A DNA stretch of 47,835 bases from Parabacteroides sp. (GTDB lineage Bacteria > Bacteroidota > Bacteroidia > Bacteroidales > Tannerellaceae), in assembly GCA_020026285.1 (NCBI GenBank), contig JAHHQS010000009.1, forward strand, positions 1-47,835, read 5' to 3'. The position numbers and the translations under genes are program-made. This document shows, piece after piece, positions 1 to 8,797 of the stretch. The notes beneath the pieces were generated by a model. It worked only from the letters and a program-made list of their open reading frames with translations. It made no database searches and was not told the origin of the DNA. Within the stretch, counting starts at the first letter, position 1, and each line of letters starts with the position of its first letter.

Positions 1-15
1 TTGAGGGATGAATAA
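1..15 (+). CDS. 3' tail of a gene cut by the window edge, probably an FtsX-type permease
   Basis: The first five codons read Leu-Arg-Asp-Glu-stop and end 23 bases before the next gene. FtsX/MacB permeases typically end in a short Pro-x-Glu-Ala-Leu-x-x-Glu type tail; the permease ending at 2615 finishes EALHGE and the relic ending at 2724 finishes ESLHDV. I infer that an upstream permease of the same array ends here. Only four residues are visible, so this rests on context. Confidence 0.4.
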   Translation: MRDE

Positions 16-38
16 GTAAAATTAAAATAGAAAGAATA

Positions 39-1343
39 ATGATACAACAATATTTCAAACAAGTCTGGTCTCAGCTTAAGCAGCAGCCAGTGATTAGTGC
101 GGTCTCCGTAATCGGAACAGCATTGGCCATCTTTCTGATTATGCTGGTGGTGATGATCCAGCAAGTGAAGGTGGCTCCGTACGCACCGGAAAGTAATCGG
201 AATCGATTCTTGCATACCATGTTTGTATGTGCTTCGACAGGGGAAAGAGAGAATACAATTAGTTCGATGAGTGAGCAAACCTTCAATCAACTATATGGGC
301 AATTGAAGACGCCGGAAGCGGTAACTGCTTACGTCGTATTTACATCAGCGCAACCAGTTGGATTGCAAGGACAGCCCACTTTCTCGGTGGATATGCGTGG
401 AACGGACGATGTCTATTGGAAGGTCTTCGATTTCGAGTTTATCGATGGAAAGCCTTTTGATAAGGCAACCTTCAAATCAAAACAGCGAGTGGCGGTGATT
501 ACAGAAAGCGTGGCGTTGAAGTTGTTCGGTACCACTCAGGTCAATGGTCGCGAGTTTCAAATGGGACATATTCCTTTTCGTGTGTCGGGCGTAGTAAAAG
601 ATGTTTCTACGATGGCTTATCGGGCATATGCACAGATATGGATTCCTTATTCGTTAAAAATCGGACTTGACATAAGTAGCGGTTCAGAAAATATCACCGG
701 TCCTTTATCTACCACCATACTAGCTCGTCATTCCAGTGATTTCCCAACGATTCGCGAAGAAATCAAGAAGAATTTGGCTGCCTACAACACAATGCTGAAA
801 GAAACCGGTTATCAGGTGATCGATTTCAATCAACCTTATGATCAGGAAAAAGCATCGATGATTTCATTATCGACAAGTTTTGAGCCGGATGTTTCAGCAG
901 TTCAGCGCACCCGATGGATGATCTTCCTGATTCTGCTGATTGTTCCCGCCATCAATTTAAGCAGTATGACGCAGAGTCGTTATCGTCAGCGAGTCAGTGA
1001 AATCGGCGTTCGTCGGGCTTTCGGTTGCACACGCATGGAGTTGGTCTTTCAGCTGTTGGGAGAAAACCTGATCCTGACATTGGCGGCAGGCGTTTTGGGC
1101 CTTTTACTAAGCGTTGCATTCTCATACGTGGGAACGAATCTCCTGTTCATTCAGTCACTTCCTACCATGTCCACAGAAATGCCGGAAGTCAATATAACCA
1201 TGCTGTTGCAGTTTGCCACCTTCGGTTGGGCATTATTCTTCTGCTTTGTGCTGAATCTGCTGAGCACAGGTATTCCGGCTTGGCGTGCGTCAAGAATAAA
1301 TATTGTGAATGCGTTGGATGGTAGTACTTTTAATAATCAATAA
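39..1343 (+). CDS. ABC transporter permease, MacB/FtsX type
   Basis: This 434-aa inner-membrane protein has the MacB/FtsX layout: one N-terminal membrane helix (about residues 17-39), a large periplasmic domain (about 45-285), and three C-terminal helices near 290-310, 342-368 and 388-417. The segment RVSEIGVRRAFGCTR between the second and third helices is the usual FtsX cytoplasmic coupling region. Such permeases work with a separate ATPase, an HlyD-type adaptor and a TolC-type channel, exporting lipids, peptides or antibiotics or acting as mechanotransmitters. No ATPase or adaptor is in the window, so they probably lie upstream. The next permease starts 3 bases after the stop, so the two are co-transcribed. 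The substrate cannot be read from sequence. Confidence 0.88.
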   Translation: MIQQYFKQVWSQLKQQPVISAVSVIGTALAIFLIMLVVMIQQVKVAPYAPESNRNRFLHTMFVCASTGERENTISSMSEQTFNQLYGQLKTPEAVTAYVVFTSAQPVGLQGQPTFSVDMRGTDDVYWKVFDFEFIDGKPFDKATFKSKQRVAVITESVALKLFGTTQVNGREFQMGHIPFRVSGVVKDVSTMAYRAYAQIWIPYSLKIGLDISSGSENITGPLSTTILARHSSDFPTIREEIKKNLAAYNTMLKETGYQVIDFNQPYDQEKASMISLSTSFEPDVSAVQRTRWMIFLILLIVPAINLSSMTQSRYRQRVSEIGVRRAFGCTRMELVFQLLGENLILTLAAGVLGLLLSVAFSYVGTNLLFIQSLPTMSTEMPEVNITMLLQFATFGWALFFCFVLNLLSTGIPAWRASRINIVNALDGSTFNNQ

Positions 1344-1346
1344 GCT

Positions 1347-2615
1347 ATGGTCAAGAAATTAGTTCGACAGATATATAACGAGCGAGGAAGTAATATCGGC
1401 TTGCTCTTGGAACTGCTGATTGTGAGTGTGGTACTTTGGTATGTAGTGGATAACTTATATTGTCGGTACGTTACTTACATTCAACCGATGGGAATGAATA
1501 TCGAGCATTGTTATTCCATCTCTTTGAGTGAACTGCATCCGGAGGCGGCTGATTATGTTGCTTATACCGATAAGTGTGAAGAACAAGACGCAGCTATTTG
1601 GGAAATGCTGGATCGGGTGGGGCGTCGTCCGGAAGTGGAAGCGGCAGCCATATCAAGTTGGAATTCGGTTCCTTATTCTTTAGGCTATTCCAGTACAACG
1701 ATCAGCTATGATACGTTGAGTCAAGGTGTTCGCCGATTGGAGGCTTCTCCTGATTTCTTTCGAGTTTTTCGAATGCAGGGAGGGAGAGGTGAAACACCGG
1801 AACAACTTACTGAACAGACAGAACGGATGGAGAATGGACAATTCATGTTGTCTACCAATGTGTTTGATAAATACGGCTTGGATGTCATTTCGCTGATCGG
1901 GAAGGATAACTTCCATCTGTATGGTAATACCGATAGGAATGATCGATTAGGTGGCACTTTCCAGCCGATTCGTCAGCATGAATACAAAGAGTTGAATAGT
2001 AAAGCTTCCAAATGTATTTTCTTCAAGATGGGGCAGTCGGCCCATCATTTTGATGATATGGATTGTATTGTTGTTCGTGTGCGTGCCGATCAGGATCACG
2101 ATTTTATAAAGAATCTTACAGCTGATGCAGCGAAAAATCTACAGGTGGAAAATATCTATATTAGCGATGTGCAATCCATTCAGGACATGAAACGGGTAGA
2201 ATTGCAGGAGAAAGATCAGGAAACGATGCTTTTCGTTTTCGGTATGGGTTTCTTGCTGCTGAATATCTTCCTGGGTTTGTTAGGTACATTCTGGTTCCGT
2301 ACACAGCAGCGCAAGTATGAGATAGCCTTGCATCTTGTTCATGGTGCCACTCGTCGGGATGTTTTCAGCAGATTGCTTTGCGAAGGCTTTTATCTGGTAG
2401 CATTGATTACTCCGATTGCCATGATTATCGATTTCAATCTGGCTTATGCCGAACTGAATGCCGTGTTTAATGGAACGACTTTCGAAATTGTCCGTTTTCT
2501 GATTTGTGTCGGATTAAGTACACTGAGTATTCTTTTGATGATGGCGATTGGAATAATTATTCCGGCAAAGAAAGCGATGATGGTTCAGCCGGCTGAAGCT
2601 TTACATGGAGAATAA
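1347..2615 (+). CDS. ABC transporter permease, MacB/FtsX type (second copy)
   Basis: This 422-aa protein has the same architecture as its upstream neighbour: an N-terminal helix near residues 18-38, a periplasmic domain, and three helices near 292-318, 347-369 and 384-408. It ends IIIPAKKAMMVQPAEALHGE, the classic FtsX C-terminus. The coupling segment RKYEIALHLVHGATRRD is more diverged from the usual IGIRRALGA form than in the first copy, so the two are probably unequal partners of a heteromeric transporter. The gene lies 3 bases after the first permease. It is followed by a short relic of another permease tail (2635-2724). Confidence 0.87.
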   Translation: MVKKLVRQIYNERGSNIGLLLELLIVSVVLWYVVDNLYCRYVTYIQPMGMNIEHCYSISLSELHPEAADYVAYTDKCEEQDAAIWEMLDRVGRRPEVEAAAISSWNSVPYSLGYSSTTISYDTLSQGVRRLEASPDFFRVFRMQGGRGETPEQLTEQTERMENGQFMLSTNVFDKYGLDVISLIGKDNFHLYGNTDRNDRLGGTFQPIRQHEYKELNSKASKCIFFKMGQSAHHFDDMDCIVVRVRADQDHDFIKNLTADAAKNLQVENIYISDVQSIQDMKRVELQEKDQETMLFVFGMGFLLLNIFLGLLGTFWFRTQQRKYEIALHLVHGATRRDVFSRLLCEGFYLVALITPIAMIIDFNLAYAELNAVFNGTTFEIVRFLICVGLSTLSILLMMAIGIIIPAKKAMMVQPAEALHGE

Positions 2616-2634
2616 GTAGTTTTATTTAAATTGA

Positions 2635-2724
2635 AAGAATACGTTTTTCAAAATTCCGGATACTTTTTTCCCGGTTCGTAAGGCAATGAAGATGAATCCA
2701 GCAGAATCCTTACATGATGTGTAA
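2635..2724 (+). pseudogene. Relic of a third permease C-terminus
   Basis: An open stretch without a start codon ends FPVRKAMKMNPAESLHDV followed by a TAA stop at 2722-2724. This matches, position for position in character, the end of the intact permease just upstream (IPAKKAMMVQPAEALHGE). Its frame is closed upstream by a TGA at 2632-2634, so nothing larger is encoded. The simplest reading is a deleted third permease of the array, or the scar of recombination between neighbouring permease genes. Confidence 0.7.
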
Positions 2725-2746
2725 TCTAAAATAGAATTAAATTATA

Positions 2747-2782
2747 TTCCCCTGTTCCTCTTCCATAAGAGGAATGGGGGAA
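2747..2782. terminator. Strong stem-loop after the permease array
   Basis: Arms 2747-2762 and 2767-2782 pair over 16 bases with two interruptions around a CCAT loop. No clear T-run follows on the plus strand, so this is a stem-loop that may end the permease transcript, not a textbook intrinsic terminator. Confidence 0.45.
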
Positions 2783-2964
2783 AGCTTTGAAAAAAGTGTA
2801 CACAGAATCCAGATAAGAATCTGATTGCTTGGCTTTATTGAAAACAATTATCAATAAATGTCAAAAAATAAAGATATAAAGACATATTTATAAGGACCTA
2901 TTCAGCATTATTCCTTTCATTTGTTATATTGAATAGACTGTTGATTGATCAATTTATTAATAGT

Positions 2965-5703
2965 ATGAAAAAAATATCTTCTTTATTACTCTTTATGCTG
3001 CTCTTTGTCTGGATAGGATGTAGTTCTGACTCAGGAGTGAACGTGGAAAATCTTCGTTTAGAGATGAAAGAAAATCCTTTAGGAATAAACCAAATAAAGC
3101 CACGATTTTCCTGGCAGTTATCATCCGAAACGGCCAATCTGAAGCAGACTTCTTATCAGATACAGGTTGCTGCTTCTGAAAAAAATCTGAAATCAGGTAA
3201 AGATTTACTATGGGATTCGGGAACCGTCAGTTCCGATCAGTCCTTACTCGTACCTTATGCTGGAAAAGAATTGGAGTCAGGTGAATTCTACTATTGGCGT
3301 GTGAAGTTGCAAACCAATCAGGGGGTAACTGATTGGAGCGATCCTGCATTTTGGTCGATGGCTCTATTGGATAGTTCCGAATGGAAGGCAACATGGATTG
3401 GTGATAACTCCATTTCTAATCCGGGAGAAGATTTAGGAGGAGGAAAGACTGTTCAAAAGACTCGTCTGGCAGCTCGTTATCTGCGTAAGGAATTTTCCTT
3501 AGAAAAGAATGTAAGGAGAGCCGTTTTATATATTTCGGGACTTGGTTCCAATGAAACTTATCTGAATGGGAATAAAGTGACGGAAGATATTTTCGCTCCG
3601 GCACCTTCTTTATATAGTAAGCGTACATATTATAATGTTTATGATGTAACCAATCTGTTGGTAGACGAAAGGAATACAATCGGAGTGATATTGGGTAACG
3701 GAAGATTTTTCTCGATGCGTAATCCCGGAATGAAAGGTTTTGGTCTGCCTCGTCTGTTGGCTCAGCTTCAGATTGAATACGAAGACGGAACAAAGTCGAT
3801 GGTGGTTAGTGATTCTTCCTGGAAACTTTCAGTTCAAGGACCGATTGTTGCCAATAATGAATTTGATGGTGAAGAATATGATGCCCGGAAAGAAATGCCT
3901 GGATGGAATCAGAATGGTTTTGACGATAGCTCCTGGGAAACCCCGGATGTGATGAAAGTTCCGGCAAAAGTCCTGGTTGCACAACAGAATCCGGGAATAC
4001 GTATTCAGGAAGAGATCAAGCCGGTTTCTATCAAGAGACATTCTAATGGTAGTTATATTCTGGATATGGGACAGAATATGGTGGGCTGGCTGGCTGTTAA
4101 TCTGAAAGGAAAAAAGGATCAGCCAATCAAGATGAGATTCTCCGAACTCTTGAAAGAAGATGGAACATTGTATATGGATAATCTTCGTACCGCTTTAGTA
4201 ACAGATATATATACTCCAGCTAAAGATGGAGATTTTAATTGGCATCCGTTGTTTGTTTATCATGGTTTCCGTTTTGTCGAAGTTACCGGATTGGATTATC
4301 AACCGGAATTATCAGCATTCACTGGTCAGGTCATTTACGATCAGATGGAAACGACAGGACATTATAAGACATCGAATCCATTGGTAAATCAGGTGCATCA
4401 GAATGCTTTCTGGGGTATTCGTGGAAATTATCGTGGAATGCCTACCGATTGTCCGCAAAGAAATGAACGTCTGGGCTGGCTGGGTGACCGTGCAACCGGA
4501 GCTTATGGTGAAGCGTTCCTTTTCAACAATGCCCAGATGTATAATAAATGGCTTCAGGATATAGAAGATTCCATGAGTCCGGAAGGACGTATCTCGGATG
4601 TTTCACCCAGTTACTGGACTGTTTATTCAGATAACGTTACCTGGCCGTCAGCCTTCTTCTATGTGGCAGATATGTTGTATCGTCAGTATGGAGATGATCA
4701 GGCGATTCGTCGACATTATCCGGCTATGAAGCATTGGATGGAATATATGGAGAAAAAAACCATGAAAGATTTCATCATGACTAAAGATCAGTATGGCGAC
4801 TGGTGCATGCCTCCTGAATCACAAGGATTGATTCATTCGAAAGATCCTTCTCGCAAGACGGATGGAGCCATTCTTTCTACAACTGTTTATTATGATCTGT
4901 TGAACAAGATGGCTGAGTTTGCTCATATCTGTGAAAGAGATTCGGATATAGCTGGTTATAAAGATTTGGCACTGAAAATGAAAGAGGCTTATAACGCCAA
5001 ATTCTTTAATAAGGAAACAGCACAATATGGAAATAATACGGTGACTGCCAATATTCTTTCCTTACGTTTAGGGTTGGTTCCGGAAGGATATGAAGGAAAA
5101 GTCTTTAAGAATATCGTGGAGAAGACAGAGATTGATTTTAAAGGTCATGTCAGTACAGGTGTTTTAGGAATCCAGCATCTGATGCGTGGATTAACGGAAT
5201 ACGGTCGTTTGGATATGGCTTATAACTTATTGACAAACGAAAGTTATCCTAGCTGGGGTTATATGATTAAACATGGCGCTACTACAATCTGGGAGTTATG
5301 GAATGGTGATACAGCTAATCCTGCTATGAATTCAGGTAATCATGTCATGTTATTGGGCGATTTGTTGATATGGTATTATGAGAATCTTGCCGGAATCAAG
5401 TGTGCTCCTGATGCACTTGCTTTCAAAAGACTGATTATGGTTCCTGTTTTCCCAGAAGGCCTGGATGAGGTTTCTGCATCCTATGAATCTGTCTATGGAA
5501 AGATTTGTAGTGAATGGTCGAAGAAGGATGGAAATTTCAGATGGCATATAACGATACCAGGTAATACTTCTGCTACAGTTCGAATTCCAAGGAAAATGAA
5601 TGTGAAGGTTCAGAAGCAACCGGGCATTGAACAGATTTCGGAAACCGATCTGTTTACTGAAATATCCATTACTTCAGGAAGTTATTGTTTCAGTAATCAG
5701 TAA
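2965..5703 (+). CDS. Alpha-L-rhamnosidase, GH78 family, lipoprotein
   Basis: This 912-aa GH78 enzyme should remove terminal alpha-L-rhamnose from plant glycans, glycosides or bacterial polysaccharides. I chose the ATG at 2965 because it begins a lipoprotein signal (MKKISSLLLFMLLFVWIGC, lipobox Cys19), which places the enzyme on a membrane; an in-frame TTG at 2929 would only add unlike residues. A Fn3/jelly-roll-like N-terminal region precedes the (alpha/alpha)6 domain. Catalytic landmarks are DCPQRNERLGWLGDRA near 495-510, holding the conserved acidic residues, and ATTIWELWNG with Glu777, the usual general base. A terminator follows the gene. It stands alone between the permease array and the tolC operon, with no susCD pair nearby. 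Confidence 0.93.
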   Translation: MKKISSLLLFMLLFVWIGCSSDSGVNVENLRLEMKENPLGINQIKPRFSWQLSSETANLKQTSYQIQVAASEKNLKSGKDLLWDSGTVSSDQSLLVPYAGKELESGEFYYWRVKLQTNQGVTDWSDPAFWSMALLDSSEWKATWIGDNSISNPGEDLGGGKTVQKTRLAARYLRKEFSLEKNVRRAVLYISGLGSNETYLNGNKVTEDIFAPAPSLYSKRTYYNVYDVTNLLVDERNTIGVILGNGRFFSMRNPGMKGFGLPRLLAQLQIEYEDGTKSMVVSDSSWKLSVQGPIVANNEFDGEEYDARKEMPGWNQNGFDDSSWETPDVMKVPAKVLVAQQNPGIRIQEEIKPVSIKRHSNGSYILDMGQNMVGWLAVNLKGKKDQPIKMRFSELLKEDGTLYMDNLRTALVTDIYTPAKDGDFNWHPLFVYHGFRFVEVTGLDYQPELSAFTGQVIYDQMETTGHYKTSNPLVNQVHQNAFWGIRGNYRGMPTDCPQRNERLGWLGDRATGAYGEAFLFNNAQMYNKWLQDIEDSMSPEGRISDVSPSYWTVYSDNVTWPSAFFYVADMLYRQYGDDQAIRRHYPAMKHWMEYMEKKTMKDFIMTKDQYGDWCMPPESQGLIHSKDPSRKTDGAILSTTVYYDLLNKMAEFAHICERDSDIAGYKDLALKMKEAYNAKFFNKETAQYGNNTVTANILSLRLGLVPEGYEGKVFKNIVEKTEIDFKGHVSTGVLGIQHLMRGLTEYGRLDMAYNLLTNESYPSWGYMIKHGATTIWELWNGDTANPAMNSGNHVMLLGDLLIWYYENLAGIKCAPDALAFKRLIMVPVFPEGLDEVSASYESVYGKICSEWSKKDGNFRWHITIPGNTSATVRIPRKMNVKVQKQPGIEQISETDLFTEISITSGSYCFSNQ

Positions 5704-5733
5704 ATCCTATAAATAGCCGAAAGGTTTATAAGA

Positions 5734-5783
5734 GAATTTCCTCTGAAAGTTCGATAGAAAGAATTTTTCAGGGGAATTTTTTT
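5734..5783 (+). terminator. Intrinsic terminator after the rhamnosidase
   Basis: Arms 5734-5748 and 5766-5778 form a stem with the CTCTGAAA and TTTCAGGGG segments pairing, followed by a run of seven T to 5783. It separates the rhamnosidase transcript from the sigma-54 dependent operon downstream. Confidence 0.65.
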
Positions 5784-5812
5784 GATAATAATCTCGAAGT
5801 GTACGATAATAA

Positions 5813-5847
5813 TATCCGAAAACGAACATCCTGTCCGAAAACGGACA
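5813..5847. promoter_or_regulatory. Tandem palindromes, candidate activator sites for the NtrC-type regulator
   Basis: The perfect inverted repeat TGTCCGAAAACGGACA (5832-5847; 6-base arms, AAAA spacer) is preceded 19 bases upstream by a degenerate copy, TATCCGAAAACGAACA (5813-5828). They lie about 70-105 bases before the predicted transcription start, where enhancer-binding proteins usually bind. The regulator at 7457-8797 ends in a Fis-type HTH that would bind such a palindrome. Binding is inferred. Confidence 0.65.
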
Positions 5848-5892
5848 CATCTGTTATTTGTTAGTCTGTTGATTATTAGTCTGTTGAATATA

Positions 5893-5908
5893 TGGCACGA
5901 ATCTTGCT
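5893..5908 (+). promoter_or_regulatory. Sigma-54 (-24/-12) promoter
   Basis: TGGCACGAATCTTGCT matches the sigma-54 consensus TGGCACG-N4-TTGCW at every defined position, with GG at 5894-5895 and GC at 5906-5907, exactly 12 bases apart. The expected start of transcription is near 5919, about 16 bases before the tolC ATG at 5935. The operon it drives encodes a sigma-54 activator, so positive autoregulation is likely. Confidence 0.88.
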
Positions 5909-5934
5909 TGTTGAAGAGTAAAATATATTCAACA

Positions 5935-7428
5935 ATGAAAAGAGGACTATATATATTAAACATTATTTTATTTCTAAGGATTGGAGTTGCTGCACAATCA
6001 TCCGGTCTGGAAGTGCAGCAGCGTTCCATTTCCTTGGAAGAAGCGATCTGTCTTGCTCGAACTCAAAGTGTAGATGCGGCTGTTGCCTTGAATGAACTGA
6101 AAACGGCTTATTGGGAATATCGTACATTTCGTGCCGATCTACTGCCTGAAGTGAATATGTCGGCAACCATACCAAGTTACAATAAGAAGTATAATGCTTA
6201 TCAGCAGAATGATGGTGCTTATACTTTTGTCCGAAATAATTATTTAGGAATGAATGGAGCCATTTCTGTTGATCAGAATATCTGGTTAACAGGGGGAAAG
6301 TTGTCGTTGACTACATCTCTGGATTATCTGCAGCAGATGGATGGAAATAAAGATAAGCGTTTTATGTCGGTTCCTGTAGCTTTAACACTGAATCAGCCAA
6401 TCTTCAGTGTGAATCATACGAAGTGGAATCGAAAAATAGAACCGGTTCGTTATGCAGAAGCGAAGGCAGCCTTTCTTTCTGCAACGGAAGAAGTAACAAT
6501 GACTACTATTAACTATTTCTTTAATCTTCTATTGGCAAAGGAAAGAGTTAACACTGCTCGACAGAACTTAAAGAATGCAGAGAAACTTTATGAAGTGGCC
6601 AAAGCAAAACGAAAAATGGGGCAGATCAGTGCGAACGATTTGTTACAACTCGAATTAAATGTTCTGGATGCTCGTTCTACATTGACTGATAATGAAAGCT
6701 CTATGAAAAGTCATATGTTTACTTTACGTTCTTTCCTGGCACTGGATACCGAAGAATATTTGGAACCTGAACTTCCGGAGTCTTTGCCTCAGATAACATT
6801 ATATTACGATGATGTACTGGTCAAGGCGCTTGAAAATAATGCCTTTGCCAGGAACATCCGTCGCCGGCAGCTGGAAGCCGATTATGAGGTGGCTAAGGCG
6901 AAAGGAAATCAGCGACAGATCAGTTTGTTTGCTCAACTTGGTTATACAGGGACGGATAGTCGTTGGAAAGGAGCCTACGATCGATTGAAAGATAATCAGA
7001 TTGTGGAGATTGGTTTTCGCATTCCGTTATTAGACTGGGGTAAACGTCGGGGTAAGGTTAAGGTGGCCCAAAGTAATAGAGAGGTGATGAACAGTAGATT
7101 ACGGCAGGAGGAAATGAACTTCCAGCAGAATCTGTTTATTCTGGTGGAACATTTCAATAATCAGCAGAAGCAGTTGGAACTTGCAGAAGCTGCCGATAAG
7201 ATTGCTCAGAAGCGTTATCATACTAATGTGGAGACTTTTATGATTGGCAAGATTTCCACACTCGACTTGAACGATTCGCAGGTAAAGAAAGATGCGGCAC
7301 GACAGAAACATATTAATGAATTGTTTTATTACTGGTATTATTATTATCAGGTGAGAAGTCTGACTCTATGGGACTTTGCTTTGAATGATAATATAGATGC
7401 AGATTTTGAAGAGATTGTCCGTAGATAA
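5935..7428 (+). CDS. TolC-family outer-membrane efflux protein
   Basis: This 497-aa protein is a TolC-type channel, a trimeric outer-membrane and periplasmic duct for export systems. The ATG at 5935 starts a signal peptide (MKRGLYILNIILFLRIGVAA). The alternative upstream codons lie inside the sigma-54 promoter region and can be excluded. Two internally similar halves rich in long helices with Gln/Asn/Glu/Lys are visible (about 95-300 and 310-490). PLLDWGKRRGKVKVAQSNREV is the typical TolC second-half motif. It is first in an operon with the response regulator and kinase. With the FtsX permeases upstream it probably forms one tripartite exporter, although the rhamnosidase gene separates them. 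Confidence 0.92.
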   Translation: MKRGLYILNIILFLRIGVAAQSSGLEVQQRSISLEEAICLARTQSVDAAVALNELKTAYWEYRTFRADLLPEVNMSATIPSYNKKYNAYQQNDGAYTFVRNNYLGMNGAISVDQNIWLTGGKLSLTTSLDYLQQMDGNKDKRFMSVPVALTLNQPIFSVNHTKWNRKIEPVRYAEAKAAFLSATEEVTMTTINYFFNLLLAKERVNTARQNLKNAEKLYEVAKAKRKMGQISANDLLQLELNVLDARSTLTDNESSMKSHMFTLRSFLALDTEEYLEPELPESLPQITLYYDDVLVKALENNAFARNIRRRQLEADYEVAKAKGNQRQISLFAQLGYTGTDSRWKGAYDRLKDNQIVEIGFRIPLLDWGKRRGKVKVAQSNREVMNSRLRQEEMNFQQNLFILVEHFNNQQKQLELAEAADKIAQKRYHTNVETFMIGKISTLDLNDSQVKKDAARQKHINELFYYWYYYYQVRSLTLWDFALNDNIDADFEEIVRR

Positions 7429-7456
7429 ATTCAACTTTAAAGATTATATTTGCTAT

Positions 7457-8797
7457 ATGATTTTAGTAATAGATGATGATAGTGCAATCCGGGCTTCACT
7501 AAGTCTGTTGTTGAAACGTTCCGGATACGAAGTTCAGGCGGTATCTATGCCGGCTGAAGCTATGGAAGTGGTACGTTCCGTTTCTCCTCGTTTGATATTG
7601 ATGGATATGAATTTCTCTCTTTCTACAGATGGTGAGGATGGTTTGAAGTTGTTGAAGCAGGTGAAACTGTTTCGTCCTGATGTTCCGGTTATTCTGATGA
7701 CCGCGTGGGGAAGTATTGAACTGGCTGTTCAAGGAATGCAGGCTGGAGCCTTCGATTTCGTGACTAAACCATGGCATAATCTTCTTTTATTACAACGAAT
7801 AGAGACTGCTCTGAAGCTGACTGGACCGAAACAGGAACAGCCTGTCAAGGAAGTTGGATTCGATAGAGGTGGTATTATTGGGGAAAGCAGGGCTTTGAAG
7901 GATATCTTTAAAACAATTCAGCGGATAGCTTCAACGAATGCTCCGGTATTGATTACGGGTGAAAGTGGAACCGGAAAGGAAATGATTGCTGAAGCTATTC
8001 ATCGGAATAGTCAGAGGGCTGCGAAACCGTTTGTGAAAGTCAATCTGGGAGGAATCTCACAATCCTTGTTCGAAAGTGAAATGTTCGGACACAAAAAAGG
8101 TTCGTTTACCGATGCAACTTCCGACCGGAAAGGACGTTTCGAAATGGCAGATCAGGGAACGATCTTTCTGGACGAACTGGGAGAACTGGATTTGAGTTGT
8201 CAGGTAAAGATGCTTCGCGTATTGCAGGAACAGACTTTTGAAGTCCTGGGTGACAGCCGACCTCGCAAAGTGGATGTTCGTGTGGTGTGTGCAACAAATG
8301 CCGATCTGGGACGAATGGTTCAGGAGAAAACTTTTCGCGAAGATTTGTTCTATCGTGTCAATCTGATAACAATTCATCTTCCGGCCTTGCGTGAACGACG
8401 AGATGATATTCCGTTGCTTGTTCGTCATTTCGCAAAGAAATTATCTGATAATAATCAGCTGCCTGAAGTGGACTTTACAGCCGAAGCTTTTGAATTCCTG
8501 TCTAGTCTTCCTTATCCGGGGAATATCCGTGAATTGAAGAATCTGGTGGAGCGTACATTATTAGTTTGTAACAAATCCACATTAGATGCTGACGATTTTA
8601 AATTACAGTATCATCCGATACAGGATTTGACAGATACATCGTCTTTGGATGGTCTGACATTGGAAGAAATGGAAAAGCGAACTATTTTGCAGACATTAGA
8701 GAAGTTTGATAACAATATGTCACAGGTAGCGCAAAGTTTGGGAATAACTCGTCAGTCTCTTTATCGCAGACTGGAAAAATTCGATATACAGATATGA
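7457..8797 (+). CDS. NtrC-family sigma-54 dependent response regulator
   Basis: This 446-aa protein has three domains. A receiver (1-120) carries acidic residues D6-D8, phosphoacceptor D50, T82 and K104. An AAA+ sigma-54 activation domain (about 139-370) has Walker A GESGTGKE (168-175) and Walker B IFLDEL (236-241). A Fis-type HTH (about 405-441) ends SLGITRQSLYRRLEKF. The sigma-54 contacting loop reads GSFTDA (215-220) instead of the standard GAFTGA. I chose the ATG at 7457, which starts directly at the receiver domain; it lies 28 bases after the tolC stop. A TATATTTG box at 7445-7452 could give a minor internal promoter. The kinase gene overlaps its stop by ATGA. Confidence 0.95.
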   Translation: MILVIDDDSAIRASLSLLLKRSGYEVQAVSMPAEAMEVVRSVSPRLILMDMNFSLSTDGEDGLKLLKQVKLFRPDVPVILMTAWGSIELAVQGMQAGAFDFVTKPWHNLLLLQRIETALKLTGPKQEQPVKEVGFDRGGIIGESRALKDIFKTIQRIASTNAPVLITGESGTGKEMIAEAIHRNSQRAAKPFVKVNLGGISQSLFESEMFGHKKGSFTDATSDRKGRFEMADQGTIFLDELGELDLSCQVKMLRVLQEQTFEVLGDSRPRKVDVRVVCATNADLGRMVQEKTFREDLFYRVNLITIHLPALRERRDDIPLLVRHFAKKLSDNNQLPEVDFTAEAFEFLSSLPYPGNIRELKNLVERTLLVCNKSTLDADDFKLQYHPIQDLTDTSSLDGLTLEEMEKRTILQTLEKFDNNMSQVAQSLGITRQSLYRRLEKFDIQI

